From positions 1-64,000 of the forward strand of contig NZ_JACJUV010000003.1 in assembly GCF_014218805.1 (NCBI RefSeq): a stretch of DNA of 64,000 bases. Direction: 5' to 3'. Positions 37,330 to 50,788 of this stretch are shown here, one piece after another (positions within the stretch are counted from its first letter, which is position 1; the number at the start of each line of letters is the position of its first letter). Below the pieces are notes generated by a model, which ran no database searches, was not told the origin of the DNA, and was given only the letters and a program-made list of their open reading frames with translations. The translations under genes and the position numbers were made by a program. The DNA comes from Teredinibacter franksiae (GTDB taxonomy: Bacteria; Pseudomonadota; Gammaproteobacteria; Pseudomonadales; Cellvibrionaceae).

Positions 37330-38874
37330 TTAATTCGTCGCGCCAGCGCCTTCTTCAAGCGACTGTAAAACTTGATCTAAGTTAAAGCTGCCTGGTTTTT
37401 GACGAGGTGGGTATTTCTTGAAAGTAGAAATAAATTCACCCACATATGCCTGCGCTGGAACAAGTAAGAATACTCGCTCAAACCGCCATTTATCATACCC
37501 AAAGGCTTCAATATCAGCACGCTCAAATGGATCTTGTCGTAGGTTAAATAGCTTAGGAACCCGCAAGGTAACAAGTGGCTCTTGCCATACGTTAAAACCA
37601 TGCGCACGCTGCTCACTAAACATTAACTTCCAATCACCGTAACGCAAAGCCGATAAAGAACCATCATCGGTAAAGTAGAACATTTCTTTACGTGGGCCTT
37701 CTTCAACTTCACCCGTAAAATAAGGCAACATGTTGTAACCATCTAAATGGTTTTTAAAGGTTTTTCCACCCGCCTTGTAACCCTTTAGCAGCTTTTCTTT
37801 TATTTGCGTATCGCCTGCTGCGGCCACAAAGGTGGGCAGCCAATCTTCTTGGGAAATGATTTCGTTTGACACTTGCCCAGGCTTGATTTTACCCGGCCAT
37901 TTCACCAGCATTGGCACCCTAAAACCGCCTTCCCAAGTGGTATTTTTCTCACCACGGAAAGGGATCATACCACCGTCGGGCCAGCTCATTAATTCGGCTC
38001 CGTTATCAGTGGAATACATAACAATAGTGTTATCGGCGACTTTTAAACGATCGAGGGTATCAAGCATTTCACCGACCATTCCGTCGTGCTCGGCCATACC
38101 GTCAGCGTAGATGCCTTGCCCCGTTACACCTACGGACTTAGGCTTTAAATGCGTCCATACGTGCATACGTGTAGTGTTATACCAAACAAAGAAAGGTTTA
38201 TCGGCTTTCACTTGCTTTTCAATAAATTTAACGGCTAACGCGGTCACTTCTTCATCGATAGTTTCCATACGTTTTTTGGTCAGCGGGCCAGTATCTTCAA
38301 TTTTGCCATCTGCATAACTATGAATAACGCCACGTGGGCCAAACTTCTTCTTAAATTCTGGGTCTTTTGGGTAGTCTTCGTTTTCGGGTTCTTCTTCGGC
38401 ATTAAGGTGGTATAAGTTACCAAAAAATTCGTCAAAACCGTGATTTGTGGGTAAATGCTCATCAAGGTCACCCAGATGGTTTTTACCGAATTGCCCGGTA
38501 GCATAACCCATGTTTTTTAACACCTCGGCAACAGTAATGTCTTTACTACTTAAGCCTTCTTTAGCGCCTGGTAAGCCAACTTTAAGCAAGCCTGTGCGAA
38601 ATGGGCTTTGGCCTGTAACAAACGAAGCGCGGCCAGCGGTACAGCTATTCTGGCCGTAGGCATCGGTAAATAAAATACCGTCATTGGCTATACGATCGAT
38701 ATTAGGCGTTTTGTAGCCCATCATGCCTCGGTTATAAGCGCTGACATTAAACCAACCAATGTCATCGCCCCATATCACAAGGATATTGGGCTTCTTTTCT
38801 GCCGCGAACGCGGTAGATGATATTGCCGCAGCACAAACAATGCTTGGCAGCAATTTTAAAAATCTCATAAACAT
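37330..38874 (-). CDS. exported arylsulfatase-like sulfatase with CTAGR motif
   Basis: The 514-residue product has a signal peptide (LLPSIVCAAAISSTAFA) and a sulfatase fold: ILVIWGDDIGWFNVSAYN (metal ligands Asp-Asp), SCTAGRASFVTGQSPFRTG (active-site cysteine for formylglycine), GQFGKNHLGD, MYSTDNGAE and PMLVKWPGKI. The cysteine motif is C-T-A-G-R instead of the classic C-x-P-x-R; C-x-A-x-R variants are known among bacterial sulfatases. No maturase (FGE or anSME) is in the window. It would remove sulfate esters from polysaccharides or small molecules in the periplasm. Confidence 0.9.
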   Translation of the reverse strand: MFMRFLKLLPSIVCAAAISSTAFAAEKKPNILVIWGDDIGWFNVSAYNRGMMGYKTPNIDRIANDGILFTDAYGQNSCTAGRASFVTGQSPFRTGLLKVGLPGAKEGLSSKDITVAEVLKNMGYATGQFGKNHLGDLDEHLPTNHGFDEFFGNLYHLNAEEEPENEDYPKDPEFKKKFGPRGVIHSYADGKIEDTGPLTKKRMETIDEEVTALAVKFIEKQVKADKPFFVWYNTTRMHVWTHLKPKSVGVTGQGIYADGMAEHDGMVGEMLDTLDRLKVADNTIVMYSTDNGAELMSWPDGGMIPFRGEKNTTWEGGFRVPMLVKWPGKIKPGQVSNEIISQEDWLPTFVAAAGDTQIKEKLLKGYKAGGKTFKNHLDGYNMLPYFTGEVEEGPRKEMFYFTDDGSLSALRYGDWKLMFSEQRAHGFNVWQEPLVTLRVPKLFNLRQDPFERADIEAFGYDKWRFERVFLLVPAQAYVGEFISTFKKYPPRQKPGSFNLDQVLQSLEEGAGATN

Positions 38875-40060
38875 AATTTAAATCCCTAAATAATGAAAAC
38901 TGAAAACATACACATTCTACTAATAGCACCAATACGAAAAGCTTCATCACTCTCAAAAAAGCAACTAGTACAAAGCAGCAACTAGTAGATCAAAGCGTCA
39001 AAGCGAAGAATGATGAACACGCCAAAAGCCAAAAAACCGCTCCAACGAGTGCGAAGCATATTCACTCATGATTTCATGTGTATTAGAGCAAAAACGGAGG
39101 TTATACGCATCAATTGAGCAAAGCGATCACACAAATTTGAAAAACCCAATACTAAATTTGTACCGTGGGCTGTCCCCAAATCTAAAACGCCAGCTAGCGA
39201 ATTTTGGCATCCGAACTAAATAATTGAAAGGTATACTTTAGTGGAATAACGGCAAAAAATGAATGCCACGCCATGGATTTCAGATTATGGCAGTACACGC
39301 AAATAAAAAATGGATATTCAACACTATCGGCGTCACCCACCTTAAAACCTGTCATCGCAACTACTTTTGCTTTATAGCCATGCTGCTGCCTTGTCTCACT
39401 CGTACCCCGTACGCGGGTATATGGCTGATAAAATAAGATTCGACAGCCGACACCAATTCTCAATACTTATAGCGGTGCAATATGGTTATCGTTAAGCGCA
39501 TAACCACCTACTGGTTAGATCGCTCTTCTACTCAGCCTGCCCAAACATGCTGCACATAGGGAATGGAACCTAACCCGGCATAAATAACCCAGCCCAAAAC
39601 CAGTAATTACACCTTAATACCTGTCACATGGGGGAACAACCTGTTGCGAGTCCACGATTCACGGTATCTTTTTGTGCTGGCCCTTGTTAGCCGTCAACTT
39701 AAGACCTCAATGCTTCCATGAATAGACTTTCACGGTGCTCTGCCTCACTATCCGTTTTCCCCACACGATGGCACTTCTCTTTTGGCAGTTTGGAAAGTAG
39801 TACATTTACAGACTTCGTTGGCCCATATCCTTCACTTAAAAAAACCGGCTTCCAACCTGGGGCTTTTTCTTGAACTGATGAGATGTAAGCACTTCTAAAC
39901 TCCTGCCAAGCGCACAATTTCGTTGATATTAACCATCACCCACAAACCAACCATCACCCCCATCTGATTAAAGCTCCAGATTTTAGCACCGGCGAAAATC
40001 GAATTTGCACGCACTTTAATACATCATCCACTATTTAAAGATAATTTTCTGACACAAAAA
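38875..40060. other. 1.2-kb gene-free stretch downstream of eno
   Basis: Only short minus-strand frames occur (38762-38956, 39194-39463 and 39699-39917), with no family resemblance and no good ribosome sites. In related bacteria ftsB and ispD usually follow eno, but neither was found here. The base composition is AT-richer than the flanking genes. It looks like a rearrangement junction or decayed sequence. Confidence 0.5.
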
Positions 40061-40083
40061 AAGCCGGCAATTGCCGGCTTTTT
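40061..40083 (-). terminator. rho-independent terminator after eno
   Basis: AAGCCGGCAATTGCCGGCTT at 40061-40080 is a perfect palindrome preceded by A-run 40056-40062 and followed by T5, so it can work in both directions. It lies 28 bases beyond the eno stop. Confidence 0.92.
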
Positions 40084-40110
40084 GAAAACAACGGCTAATA
40101 CGTTAGCCGC

Positions 40111-41412
<1,302 letters not shown>

Positions 41413-41470
41413 TTAGTTAACACTTAGCTAATGTGGGAACCGCTGTTAAAGGCGCCCTACTTTAAATTAA

Positions 41471-43993
<2,523 letters not shown>

Positions 43994-44198
43994 TTAAATG
44001 CTTATGCAGGTTGTAAGCGATAGCGAATACGCTTTTACCTGAATAGTTGAAAACTGGAGTTACTGAGGGGGCGAAAGTGAAGGCTTTATACCGAAATTGG
44101 CTCTAAATCTGTTCGCATTTCCGTAAGCATAGACTGCCCCTGAGATGGGACGCCAGAGTACCAGAAAGCCGACGCTGACTCAATCCGAAAATGGCGCT

Positions 44199-45509
44199 TT
44201 AGCACCCCTGCCATAACCAGTTTAGCCGAATGCCGCCTTCTTGAACCTGGCTAGCACAGATCCATAAATCACCCACGGCAACCAGCTCCTCGCCACAGTA
44301 TATAAGGGGTATACGGTCGCGCAGCCACGGCTCTAGCTTATATTCCAGCAGTAGCTTTTTTAACATTTGTGATTTTGCACGATTTTCGGGGCGGCAACGC
44401 TCGCCACCACGGCGGTAACGCACAGTATAGTCACCAGCCGCCAAGCCCGTTTCGGCTGACTGTGCGGTTAGTGTGAACCCCTGCCCCAGCGTCAAAGGCG
44501 CTTGCGAGCACCAGGGCAATGGCTGTGCATTATGGGTAACCAACCGCGGTAACAAGTACAGCCGCTGCTTAAAGCGGCGTACACTGCACTCTCCCCAGCA
44601 CACTTCAGGCGCTGCATCGTCTGCGGCTGCCAATAACTTTTCTATCTCTAGCAGGTGCTGCTGGCTAGGCAGTAAGTGGTAGCGAAGCCCCACCCAATAA
44701 CGCAGCAAATGCTTTTGCCGGCTTGCTGAATATGATTCCAACTGATGTAAACACAGACTTTCTCCCACACGTTCGCGGCGCGGGCTAGCATTGGCGTAGT
44801 CCTCTGCGGCATATTCATCCAACAACGACTGATTCTCAGCTAACAACCCGGCAGCCTTTGCCAGTTGGCGCTGCGCCTGCGGCCAACGGCTCTGCAACAA
44901 CGGCATAACATCGTTACGTAAGTAGTTTCGATCATAATCCGTTTGTTGGTTGCTCTCGTCTTCAACCCAGCTAAGCCTGCAACTTTGGGCATAATTACGC
45001 AGCTCTTCACGGGTATAACCCAACAATGGCCGTAACAATTGCGCCGTGGCTCCACCCCCAACGCAAAGATTGCGTTGCTTGGGTACACCAGCCAAACCTT
45101 TTAAGCCTGCGCCACGCACAAGCCTAAACAATAGCGTTTCAGCCTGGTCCCCAGCATGATGGGCCGTTAGCAGAACGTCACCTTTGTGCATTATGCTTGC
45201 AAACGCGCAATAACGAGCATCTCGGGCAGCAGCCTCTAAGCCGCGTCCTTCCCGACTTAGCTCCACGGCAATTTGTTTATAGGCAACACCAAGGGCAGCA
45301 CTAACCTGGCGGCAGTGTTCGCCCCAGGTTTTTGCCTCAGCAGAAAGCTGGTGATCTATATGAACAGCCGTAAGCTTAGGTAACTGAAGTTGCGCCAATT
45401 GGTGCAGTAGCACGGTAGAATCCAAGCCGCCACTAAAGCCAACCAACACCTGATTCGCCTCACGTAGTTGCGGTGCGCAGCTTCGCAGCGCTTGAAAAAT
45501 TTCGGCCAT
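44199..45509 (-). CDS. tilS: tRNA(Ile)-lysidine synthase
   Basis: TilS puts lysine on C34 of the minor tRNA-Ile so that it reads AUA. The 436-residue protein has the ATP PP-loop LVGFSGGLDSTVLLHQL, then VHIDHQLS, LLTAHHAGDQAETLLFRLVRGAGLKGL, RPLLGYTREEL, VEDESN and DYDRNYLRNDVMPLL, followed by the TilS substrate and C-terminal domains (RRGGERCRP). It is divergent from the S9 peptidase gene with 52 bases between them. TilS next to pyrG is the usual gammaproteobacterial order, with accA replaced here. Confidence 0.95.
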   Translation of the reverse strand: MAEIFQALRSCAPQLREANQVLVGFSGGLDSTVLLHQLAQLQLPKLTAVHIDHQLSAEAKTWGEHCRQVSAALGVAYKQIAVELSREGRGLEAAARDARYCAFASIMHKGDVLLTAHHAGDQAETLLFRLVRGAGLKGLAGVPKQRNLCVGGGATAQLLRPLLGYTREELRNYAQSCRLSWVEDESNQQTDYDRNYLRNDVMPLLQSRWPQAQRQLAKAAGLLAENQSLLDEYAAEDYANASPRRERVGESLCLHQLESYSASRQKHLLRYWVGLRYHLLPSQQHLLEIEKLLAAADDAAPEVCWGECSVRRFKQRLYLLPRLVTHNAQPLPWCSQAPLTLGQGFTLTAQSAETGLAAGDYTVRYRRGGERCRPENRAKSQMLKKLLLEYKLEPWLRDRIPLIYCGEELVAVGDLWICASQVQEGGIRLNWLWQGC

Positions 45510-45561
45510 AATGAAAAAGTTCGCTCTTTTGTGTGGTCACAACCCTTAATTCAAACAAATT

Positions 45562-47547
45562 ATGAACGATAAAAGCAAAATTTCTCTGCCTTTTGGCAGC
45601 TGGCCTTCAAATATAACCGCCGAACGGGTTGCCGGAAAAACGCCAAAACTAGCTGAACCCTGCATTGATAACAACCGGTTATTTTGGCTACAAACCCTGC
45701 CGGAAGAAAAAGGCAGGGTTGCGGTAATGATGAAACCGCTGGTAAATAATCACAGCGGCGAAGCTCGTTGCATACTTCCTCGACCACTTAGCGCTAAATC
45801 CAAAGTACACGAATACGGCGGCGGTAGTTACTGTGTAGACGGCAACATGCTCTATTTTGTACTCGCCGACGACCAGCAGGTTTACTGCGCAGATGTCACG
45901 CGTTCGGATTTTCAGCCAGAAGTGCTGTCATCAAACAATACAGCTTTTTCAAACGATAGCGATAGCCAGTTGCGGTTCGCCGACCTAAGCCTAGACGAAA
46001 GTGGTGCCAAGCTACTGGCGGTATGCGAGCAGCATTTCCATGACCGTAAGCAAGAGCCCGAGACTCGCCTAGTCGCTATCCATACCAACGGTAGCGGTAC
46101 CATTGACGTTATTGCCGAGGGCAACAATTTCTACTCCAACCCCACACTTTCTCCCTGTGGCAACACGTTATGTTGGTTAAGCTGGAATCACCCCAATATG
46201 CCCTGGGACTCAACCCAGCTTTGGCTGTGCCACCGAAACGACGAGGGGCACTTTGTTCAAGCCAGTGCAGTATGTGTTGCCGGTGATACCGGCAACGAGA
46301 GTATTTTTCAACCGCGCTTTTCACCTACCGGTGATTTGATTTTTGTATCAGACCGTAACAATTGGTGGAACCTCTATCGCATTACGAAAGAAAATTTTTG
46401 CGAGGGAGTATTTACTGCTGAACGCATAACCCACCTTAACGCAGAGTTCGCGACGCCCCAGTGGACATTCAATATGTCTACCTACGCATTTCTAAACGAG
46501 CACTCTATTCTCGCAACCTACACACAAAACGGCGCTTGGCAACTAGCCACTATCGATACCCGCTCTTCACCGTACTCACTTAAAAAGATTAACGCAGCCC
46601 ATTTAAACCTCACCGTTATTCACGGTATAGAGTGCAGCGAAAACAATGCTGTATTTATTGCAGCGGGGCCAACATTTGCGGCCAATGTATACCATTATTG
46701 CGATGGCACAACCAATGCGATTATCCAAAATGAAGAGTTGGTGGCTCCCGCCGAATGCTCAATACCGAAGGCCGTACAATTCTCTACGGGGAAAAGTGCA
46801 ACCCAGACCGCCTATGGTTTTTACTACCCCCCAGCTAACGCCCACTATTTTTGCACAGAGGGAAAACCACCCCTTATCGTTATTTGCCACGGTGGCCCAA
46901 CCGGCGCCACCGAAAACGCACTGAATTTAAAAATCCAATATTGGACGAATCGAGGCTTTGCGGTAATGGATGTAAATTATCGCGGTAGCACAGGGTTTGG
47001 CAGAACATTCCGCCACGACCTACATAACAACTGGGGCATTTACGATGTAGAGGATGTATGTGCGGCAGCAAATTACGCTGTAGAGCAAGGTTGGGCAGCG
47101 GCTGACAAACTGATCATTAAGGGCAGCAGCGCCGGTGGCTACACGGTGCTTGCGGCCTTAACCTTCAGTAGCACTTTTAGTGCTGGAGTGAGCCTTTACG
47201 GTATTGGCAACCTAGAAACCCTTGTGTGCGACACCCACAAATTTGAGGCGCGGTACCTAGACAAGCTTGTCGGCGACTACAACCACCAACGTGAACGTTA
47301 CCGGCAACGCTCTCCTATTCATTTTGTAAACAACATTAATTGCCCACTACTGGTATTTCAGGGGCTGGAAGACAAGGTTGTTCCGCCCAACCAAGCTGAA
47401 GCCATGGTAAAGGCCGTAAAGGCGAAAGGCTTAAAGGTAAATTACGTTACCTTTGAGGATGAAGGCCATGGGTTTAGAAATGCTCACAATATAAATACCA
47501 TGCTCAACGAAGAGCTGCGCTTTTATCAACAGGTATTTAACCTGTAG
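45562..47547 (+). CDS. S9-family prolyl oligopeptidase / acylaminoacyl-peptidase
   Basis: The 661-residue protein has an N-terminal beta-propeller-like half (repeats such as YSNPTLSPCGNTLCWLSW and FQPRFSPTGDLIFVSDRNNW) and a C-terminal alpha/beta-hydrolase catalytic domain: PLIVICHGGPTG, VNYRGSTGFGR, nucleophile serine in IKGSSAGGYT, acid in FQGLEDKVVPP and histidine in FEDEGHGFRN. No signal peptide is present, so it probably degrades peptides in the cytoplasm. It ends 11 bases into the convergent greB. Confidence 0.93.
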   Translation: MNDKSKISLPFGSWPSNITAERVAGKTPKLAEPCIDNNRLFWLQTLPEEKGRVAVMMKPLVNNHSGEARCILPRPLSAKSKVHEYGGGSYCVDGNMLYFVLADDQQVYCADVTRSDFQPEVLSSNNTAFSNDSDSQLRFADLSLDESGAKLLAVCEQHFHDRKQEPETRLVAIHTNGSGTIDVIAEGNNFYSNPTLSPCGNTLCWLSWNHPNMPWDSTQLWLCHRNDEGHFVQASAVCVAGDTGNESIFQPRFSPTGDLIFVSDRNNWWNLYRITKENFCEGVFTAERITHLNAEFATPQWTFNMSTYAFLNEHSILATYTQNGAWQLATIDTRSSPYSLKKINAAHLNLTVIHGIECSENNAVFIAAGPTFAANVYHYCDGTTNAIIQNEELVAPAECSIPKAVQFSTGKSATQTAYGFYYPPANAHYFCTEGKPPLIVICHGGPTGATENALNLKIQYWTNRGFAVMDVNYRGSTGFGRTFRHDLHNNWGIYDVEDVCAAANYAVEQGWAAADKLIIKGSSAGGYTVLAALTFSSTFSAGVSLYGIGNLETLVCDTHKFEARYLDKLVGDYNHQRERYRQRSPIHFVNNINCPLLVFQGLEDKVVPPNQAEAMVKAVKAKGLKVNYVTFEDEGHGFRNAHNINTMLNEELRFYQQVFNL

Positions 47548-48028
47548 CATATTGAATACTCAGCACATACCAATTAACGAGGCCAGTGGGCGTTTTAACC
47601 ACAGCCTCGTCATCCACCGCTTTTTTTAGCAGCGCTCTCGCCATAGGTGAATCTATAGAAATGTAATCGTTACGGCCATAAATTTCATCTGGCCCCACAA
47701 TACGAAAGCTCAGTTTTTCGCCTTCGTCGTTTTCCACGTTTACCCAGGCACCAAAAAAAACTTTTCCGCTCTGCTGCGGCGAATAGTCGACGATGGTTAA
47801 GTCTTTTAACCGCTTACGCAAAAAACGAACACGTCGGTCTATTTCTCTTAGCCGTTTTTTATTGTACTGATAATCGGCGTTTTCACTGCGATCACCCAAG
47901 GATGCCGCCCAAGCGACTTTTTGGGTAACTTCTGGCCGCTCCGTACGCCAAAGGGTATCCAGCTCTTCTTCGAGCTGGCGAAAACCTTCACGGGTAATAA
48001 GATTTGTTTTCAAAGCGGGTTTACTCAC
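47537..48028 (-). CDS. greB: transcription elongation factor GreB
   Basis: GreB stimulates cleavage of backtracked transcripts by RNA polymerase. The 163-residue protein has the N-terminal coiled coil with the acidic tip (LGDRSENADYQYNKKRLREIDRR) and the C-terminal FKBP-like domain (VFFGAWVNVENDEGE, RIVGPDEIYG, YISIDSPMARALLKKAVDD). GreB rather than GreA is indicated by the ENADYQYNKKRL segment and length. The start is GTG at 48028. It overlaps the convergent peptidase gene by 11 bases. Confidence 0.95.
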   Translation of the reverse strand: MSKPALKTNLITREGFRQLEEELDTLWRTERPEVTQKVAWAASLGDRSENADYQYNKKRLREIDRRVRFLRKRLKDLTIVDYSPQQSGKVFFGAWVNVENDEGEKLSFRIVGPDEIYGRNDYISIDSPMARALLKKAVDDEAVVKTPTGLVNWYVLSIQYATG

Positions 48029-48169
48029 TGCAAAATTGAATCACCATTTTGCCGATTAATGGCGAAAATGCAATGAATGTAGATCAGAGGTTTATCGATT
48101 AGAGGACAAATAGAATGTCGCGATCCATTAACGGCCAACGTGCGTACAAGTGCCTAAAGGCAAAAATAG

Positions 48170-49399
48170 CTAATGACGAATAACCAAACCTTTCTTCTGA
48201 TATTCACGTAGGCGAAGGCCAAAACTACCATCACGCCATACTTGTTTAATCAAGTATTTTCTTGGCAATTCGCCGGTTTCTATATGCGCCAAGTCTTTTA
48301 CCTGTTCTTTTTCACACTGCCGTTTATTTTCATTCAACAACAAAATAACCCGAGGCAAATGTCGTAGCCGAGGGTTTGATTCCATAACGATACCCACTTC
48401 ACCACTGTATAATTCCACAATGGCACCCGCAGGATACAAGCCAATAGTTTCGATAAATTTAATCGCTAGCTGCTCGTCAAAGTGTTTACCTTTTTCGGTA
48501 TAAATAATCTTTAACGCTTCGGTGGAGGTTTTTGCCCGTGAATAGCAACGGTCGGCTGTCATCGCATCGTAGGCATCCACTATGGCAATAATACGGGAAT
48601 AACGCGAAATACCGTGGCCCGGCAATTTACGCGGGTAGCCAGTACCATCGATTTTCTCATGGTGGCTATACGCCACATCAATAGCACCCGTATAAATATT
48701 ACTGCTTGCCAATAAAAGATTTCGTCCGTGAACGGTATGCGCTTTCATTAAACGCATTTCTTTTGGTGTGAGGCTAGCGGGTTTATCTACAATTTCTTGT
48801 GGCACACGCATTTTACCCACATCGTGCAGCAGGCCGCACATGCCCAAATTATGCAGTTCGTCTTCATCTATTCCCAATTGACGACCAAAAGCAATCGCAA
48901 GAATACACACATTCAGGCAGTGCTCTGCGGTGTATTCTCGTTCATCGCGAATTTTTGCCATCCACAACAGTGCATCCGGATGACGGATAACCGACTGCAC
49001 GCAGTCATTAACCATACTGCGTGCCGCTGTACCATCCAGTGCGCCACCCAGGCGAATATCGTCGAGTAGGGTTTTGGTCAGCGAGCGTGCTGCACGAAAT
49101 GTTTTATAGGTTTTTCGATGCTCTTCCTGCACAGACACTTCTGGCGCAAATACATCACTGCGGGGCCGGGCCTGAGTTGCCGTACCTTCATTAGAGCTGA
49201 GGGAACTGAGAGCACTCTCGGTATAATCGGTCATAACATACACGTACTCGCAATATTCCGAGACAATGTCTATGTCGTCCTGCTCTTCGAGTAAAAAACC
49301 TTGCATAATGAAGGGTGTATCGAGCCAGTCTTTATCGAGCTCAGAGACGTACATACCCACCCGTAACTCACCCACATGCATCTTTACAACTTTGGACAT
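48170..49399 (-). CDS. HD-GYP cyclic-di-GMP phosphodiesterase with DUF3391 domain
   Basis: The 409-residue protein opens with DUF3391 (MHVGELRVGMYVSELDKDWL, FIMQGFLLEEQDDI) and carries an HD-GYP domain at about 150-330: EHCLNVCILAIAFGRQLG, LLHDVGKMRVP, LMKAHTVHGRNLLL, YSHHEKIDGTGYPRKLPG, RIIAIVDAYDAMTADRCY. All usual metal and GYP residues are present, so it should hydrolyse cyclic di-GMP. GGGG just upstream supports ATG 49399 over the frame start 12 bases before. It is a single gene. Confidence 0.94.
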   Translation of the reverse strand: MSKVVKMHVGELRVGMYVSELDKDWLDTPFIMQGFLLEEQDDIDIVSEYCEYVYVMTDYTESALSSLSSNEGTATQARPRSDVFAPEVSVQEEHRKTYKTFRAARSLTKTLLDDIRLGGALDGTAARSMVNDCVQSVIRHPDALLWMAKIRDEREYTAEHCLNVCILAIAFGRQLGIDEDELHNLGMCGLLHDVGKMRVPQEIVDKPASLTPKEMRLMKAHTVHGRNLLLASSNIYTGAIDVAYSHHEKIDGTGYPRKLPGHGISRYSRIIAIVDAYDAMTADRCYSRAKTSTEALKIIYTEKGKHFDEQLAIKFIETIGLYPAGAIVELYSGEVGIVMESNPRLRHLPRVILLLNENKRQCEKEQVKDLAHIETGELPRKYLIKQVWRDGSFGLRLREYQKKGLVIRH

Positions 49400-49506
49400 G
49401 TTACCCCGCATTAAAAAATCAATTTTGCCAAGAACCCTGGGACAGAAGCCGCCAGCAAAAAATCGTTAGGGCGACTCTCCCATTATAGATACTGATCAGC
49501 CCTGCA

Positions 49507-50682
49507 TCAGATTTTGAGTAAAGCTTGGGCAAAAACAGGTAAATTTGTGTCGTTTAACCCCGCAAGGCTTATGCGGCTGCTGCCTATCATAAATACAGCG
49601 TGATTTTCCGCCAACGCATTGACTTGCTCGGGCGATATACCGAGGAAAGAAAACATTCCCTGTTGGCGCGCAATATGATTAAAACGACCTTCGGCGCCAG
49701 CCGTATTAACGGTATCCACCAGTTTTTTGCGCATAACCTGAATACGTGTACGCATCACACTTACGTCGGCTTCCCAACATTTGCGCAAAACGCTATCCGC
49801 AAGAATTTCGGCCACCACCGATGCCCCGTGTGATGGAGGCATGGAATAGATGCCCCGCACAATTGTGGCAATATGCGAGCTGACTGACGCTTTGGCATCA
49901 CTTTTAACAGCTACCGCCCCCACCCGCTCACGATACAAGCCAAAATTTTTGGAGCAGGATAAGACAAACAAAACCTCAGGTAATTGATCGCACATTAAGC
50001 GAATGCCAAAGGCATCCTCCTCCAAACTGAAACCAAAGCCTTGGTAGGCCATATCAATAAAAGGAATTAACCCTTTCTTGCCGCATAGATCGGTTACCGC
50101 TTGCCACTGGCCCTGAGTAAGGTCAGCCCCAGTGGGGTTATGACAGCACCCATGTAGAAGCACAAAGTCTCCCTCCCGTGCATTGGCGTTAAGAGCACTG
50201 ATCATCTCGTCAAAACGGACACTGTGAGTAGCAAAATCGTAATAGGGGTAAGTTTCCAACGTAACGCCCGCATCACCGAGCAACGGAACATGATTGCCCC
50301 AGGTTGGGTCGCTTACCCAGATGCGGCTTTTTGGGCTTGTACGCACTATAAGCTCGGCCGCTACGCGCAATGCCCCGCAACCACCCGGTGTTTGCACCAG
50401 CGCCACATTCTCCAGCTGTGGATGTGTTTCCCCAAGCGTAAGCTTTGCCAACAGGTCATTAAACTGCAGACTACCCAAAGGGCCCACATAGGCCTTCGAG
50501 GTTTCGTTGTTAAGTAAACGTTGCTCGGCCTGCTTCACCGCGTCAAGAACAGGCGTTTGCCCCTGCTCATCTCGATAAACCCCTACTCCAAGGTCTATTT
50601 TGTGGGACCTAGGGTCGCTTTTAAACTGAGCTATCAAACCTAATATAGGATCGGGAGGCAACTGAGGTAGAGTGTTGAACAT
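49507..50682 (-). CDS. aromatic/aspartate aminotransferase (class I, TyrB/AspC-like)
   Basis: The 391-residue PLP enzyme has FNTLPQLPPDPILGLIAQF, KIDLGVGVYRDEQGQTPVL, YVGPLGSLQFNDLL, QTPGGCGALRVAAELI, VSDPTWGNHVPLL, LHGCCHNPTGADLT, FIDMAYQGFG, the PLP lysine in VLSCSKNFGLYRERVG and GSSRISLAGLN. These are the blocks of the aspartate/tyrosine subgroup. It exchanges amino groups between aromatic or acidic amino acids and 2-oxoglutarate. Start 50682 is set by alignment with the family. It is divergent from an Lrp-type regulator, its likely controller. Confidence 0.93.
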   Translation of the reverse strand: MFNTLPQLPPDPILGLIAQFKSDPRSHKIDLGVGVYRDEQGQTPVLDAVKQAEQRLLNNETSKAYVGPLGSLQFNDLLAKLTLGETHPQLENVALVQTPGGCGALRVAAELIVRTSPKSRIWVSDPTWGNHVPLLGDAGVTLETYPYYDFATHSVRFDEMISALNANAREGDFVLLHGCCHNPTGADLTQGQWQAVTDLCGKKGLIPFIDMAYQGFGFSLEEDAFGIRLMCDQLPEVLFVLSCSKNFGLYRERVGAVAVKSDAKASVSSHIATIVRGIYSMPPSHGASVVAEILADSVLRKCWEADVSVMRTRIQVMRKKLVDTVNTAGAEGRFNHIARQQGMFSFLGISPEQVNALAENHAVFMIGSSRISLAGLNDTNLPVFAQALLKI

Positions 50683-50788
50683 GCAGTATTTCCAAATTCG
50701 ATGCATTGAGGACGACACGCGCAAAGTGTAAAGTCGTGCGGCTGTAAATTTTAACCCATTCAAAACTGATTTGAGCAAGGTATTCTTC

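Noticed and set aside
39194..39463. 89-codon minus-strand frame
   Set aside because: No ribosome site, no family resemblance and a composition like random sequence. Kept only as part of the gene-free stretch.
39699..39917. 72-codon minus-strand frame
   Set aside because: No start signal and no recognisable motif; could be a remnant but cannot be supported.
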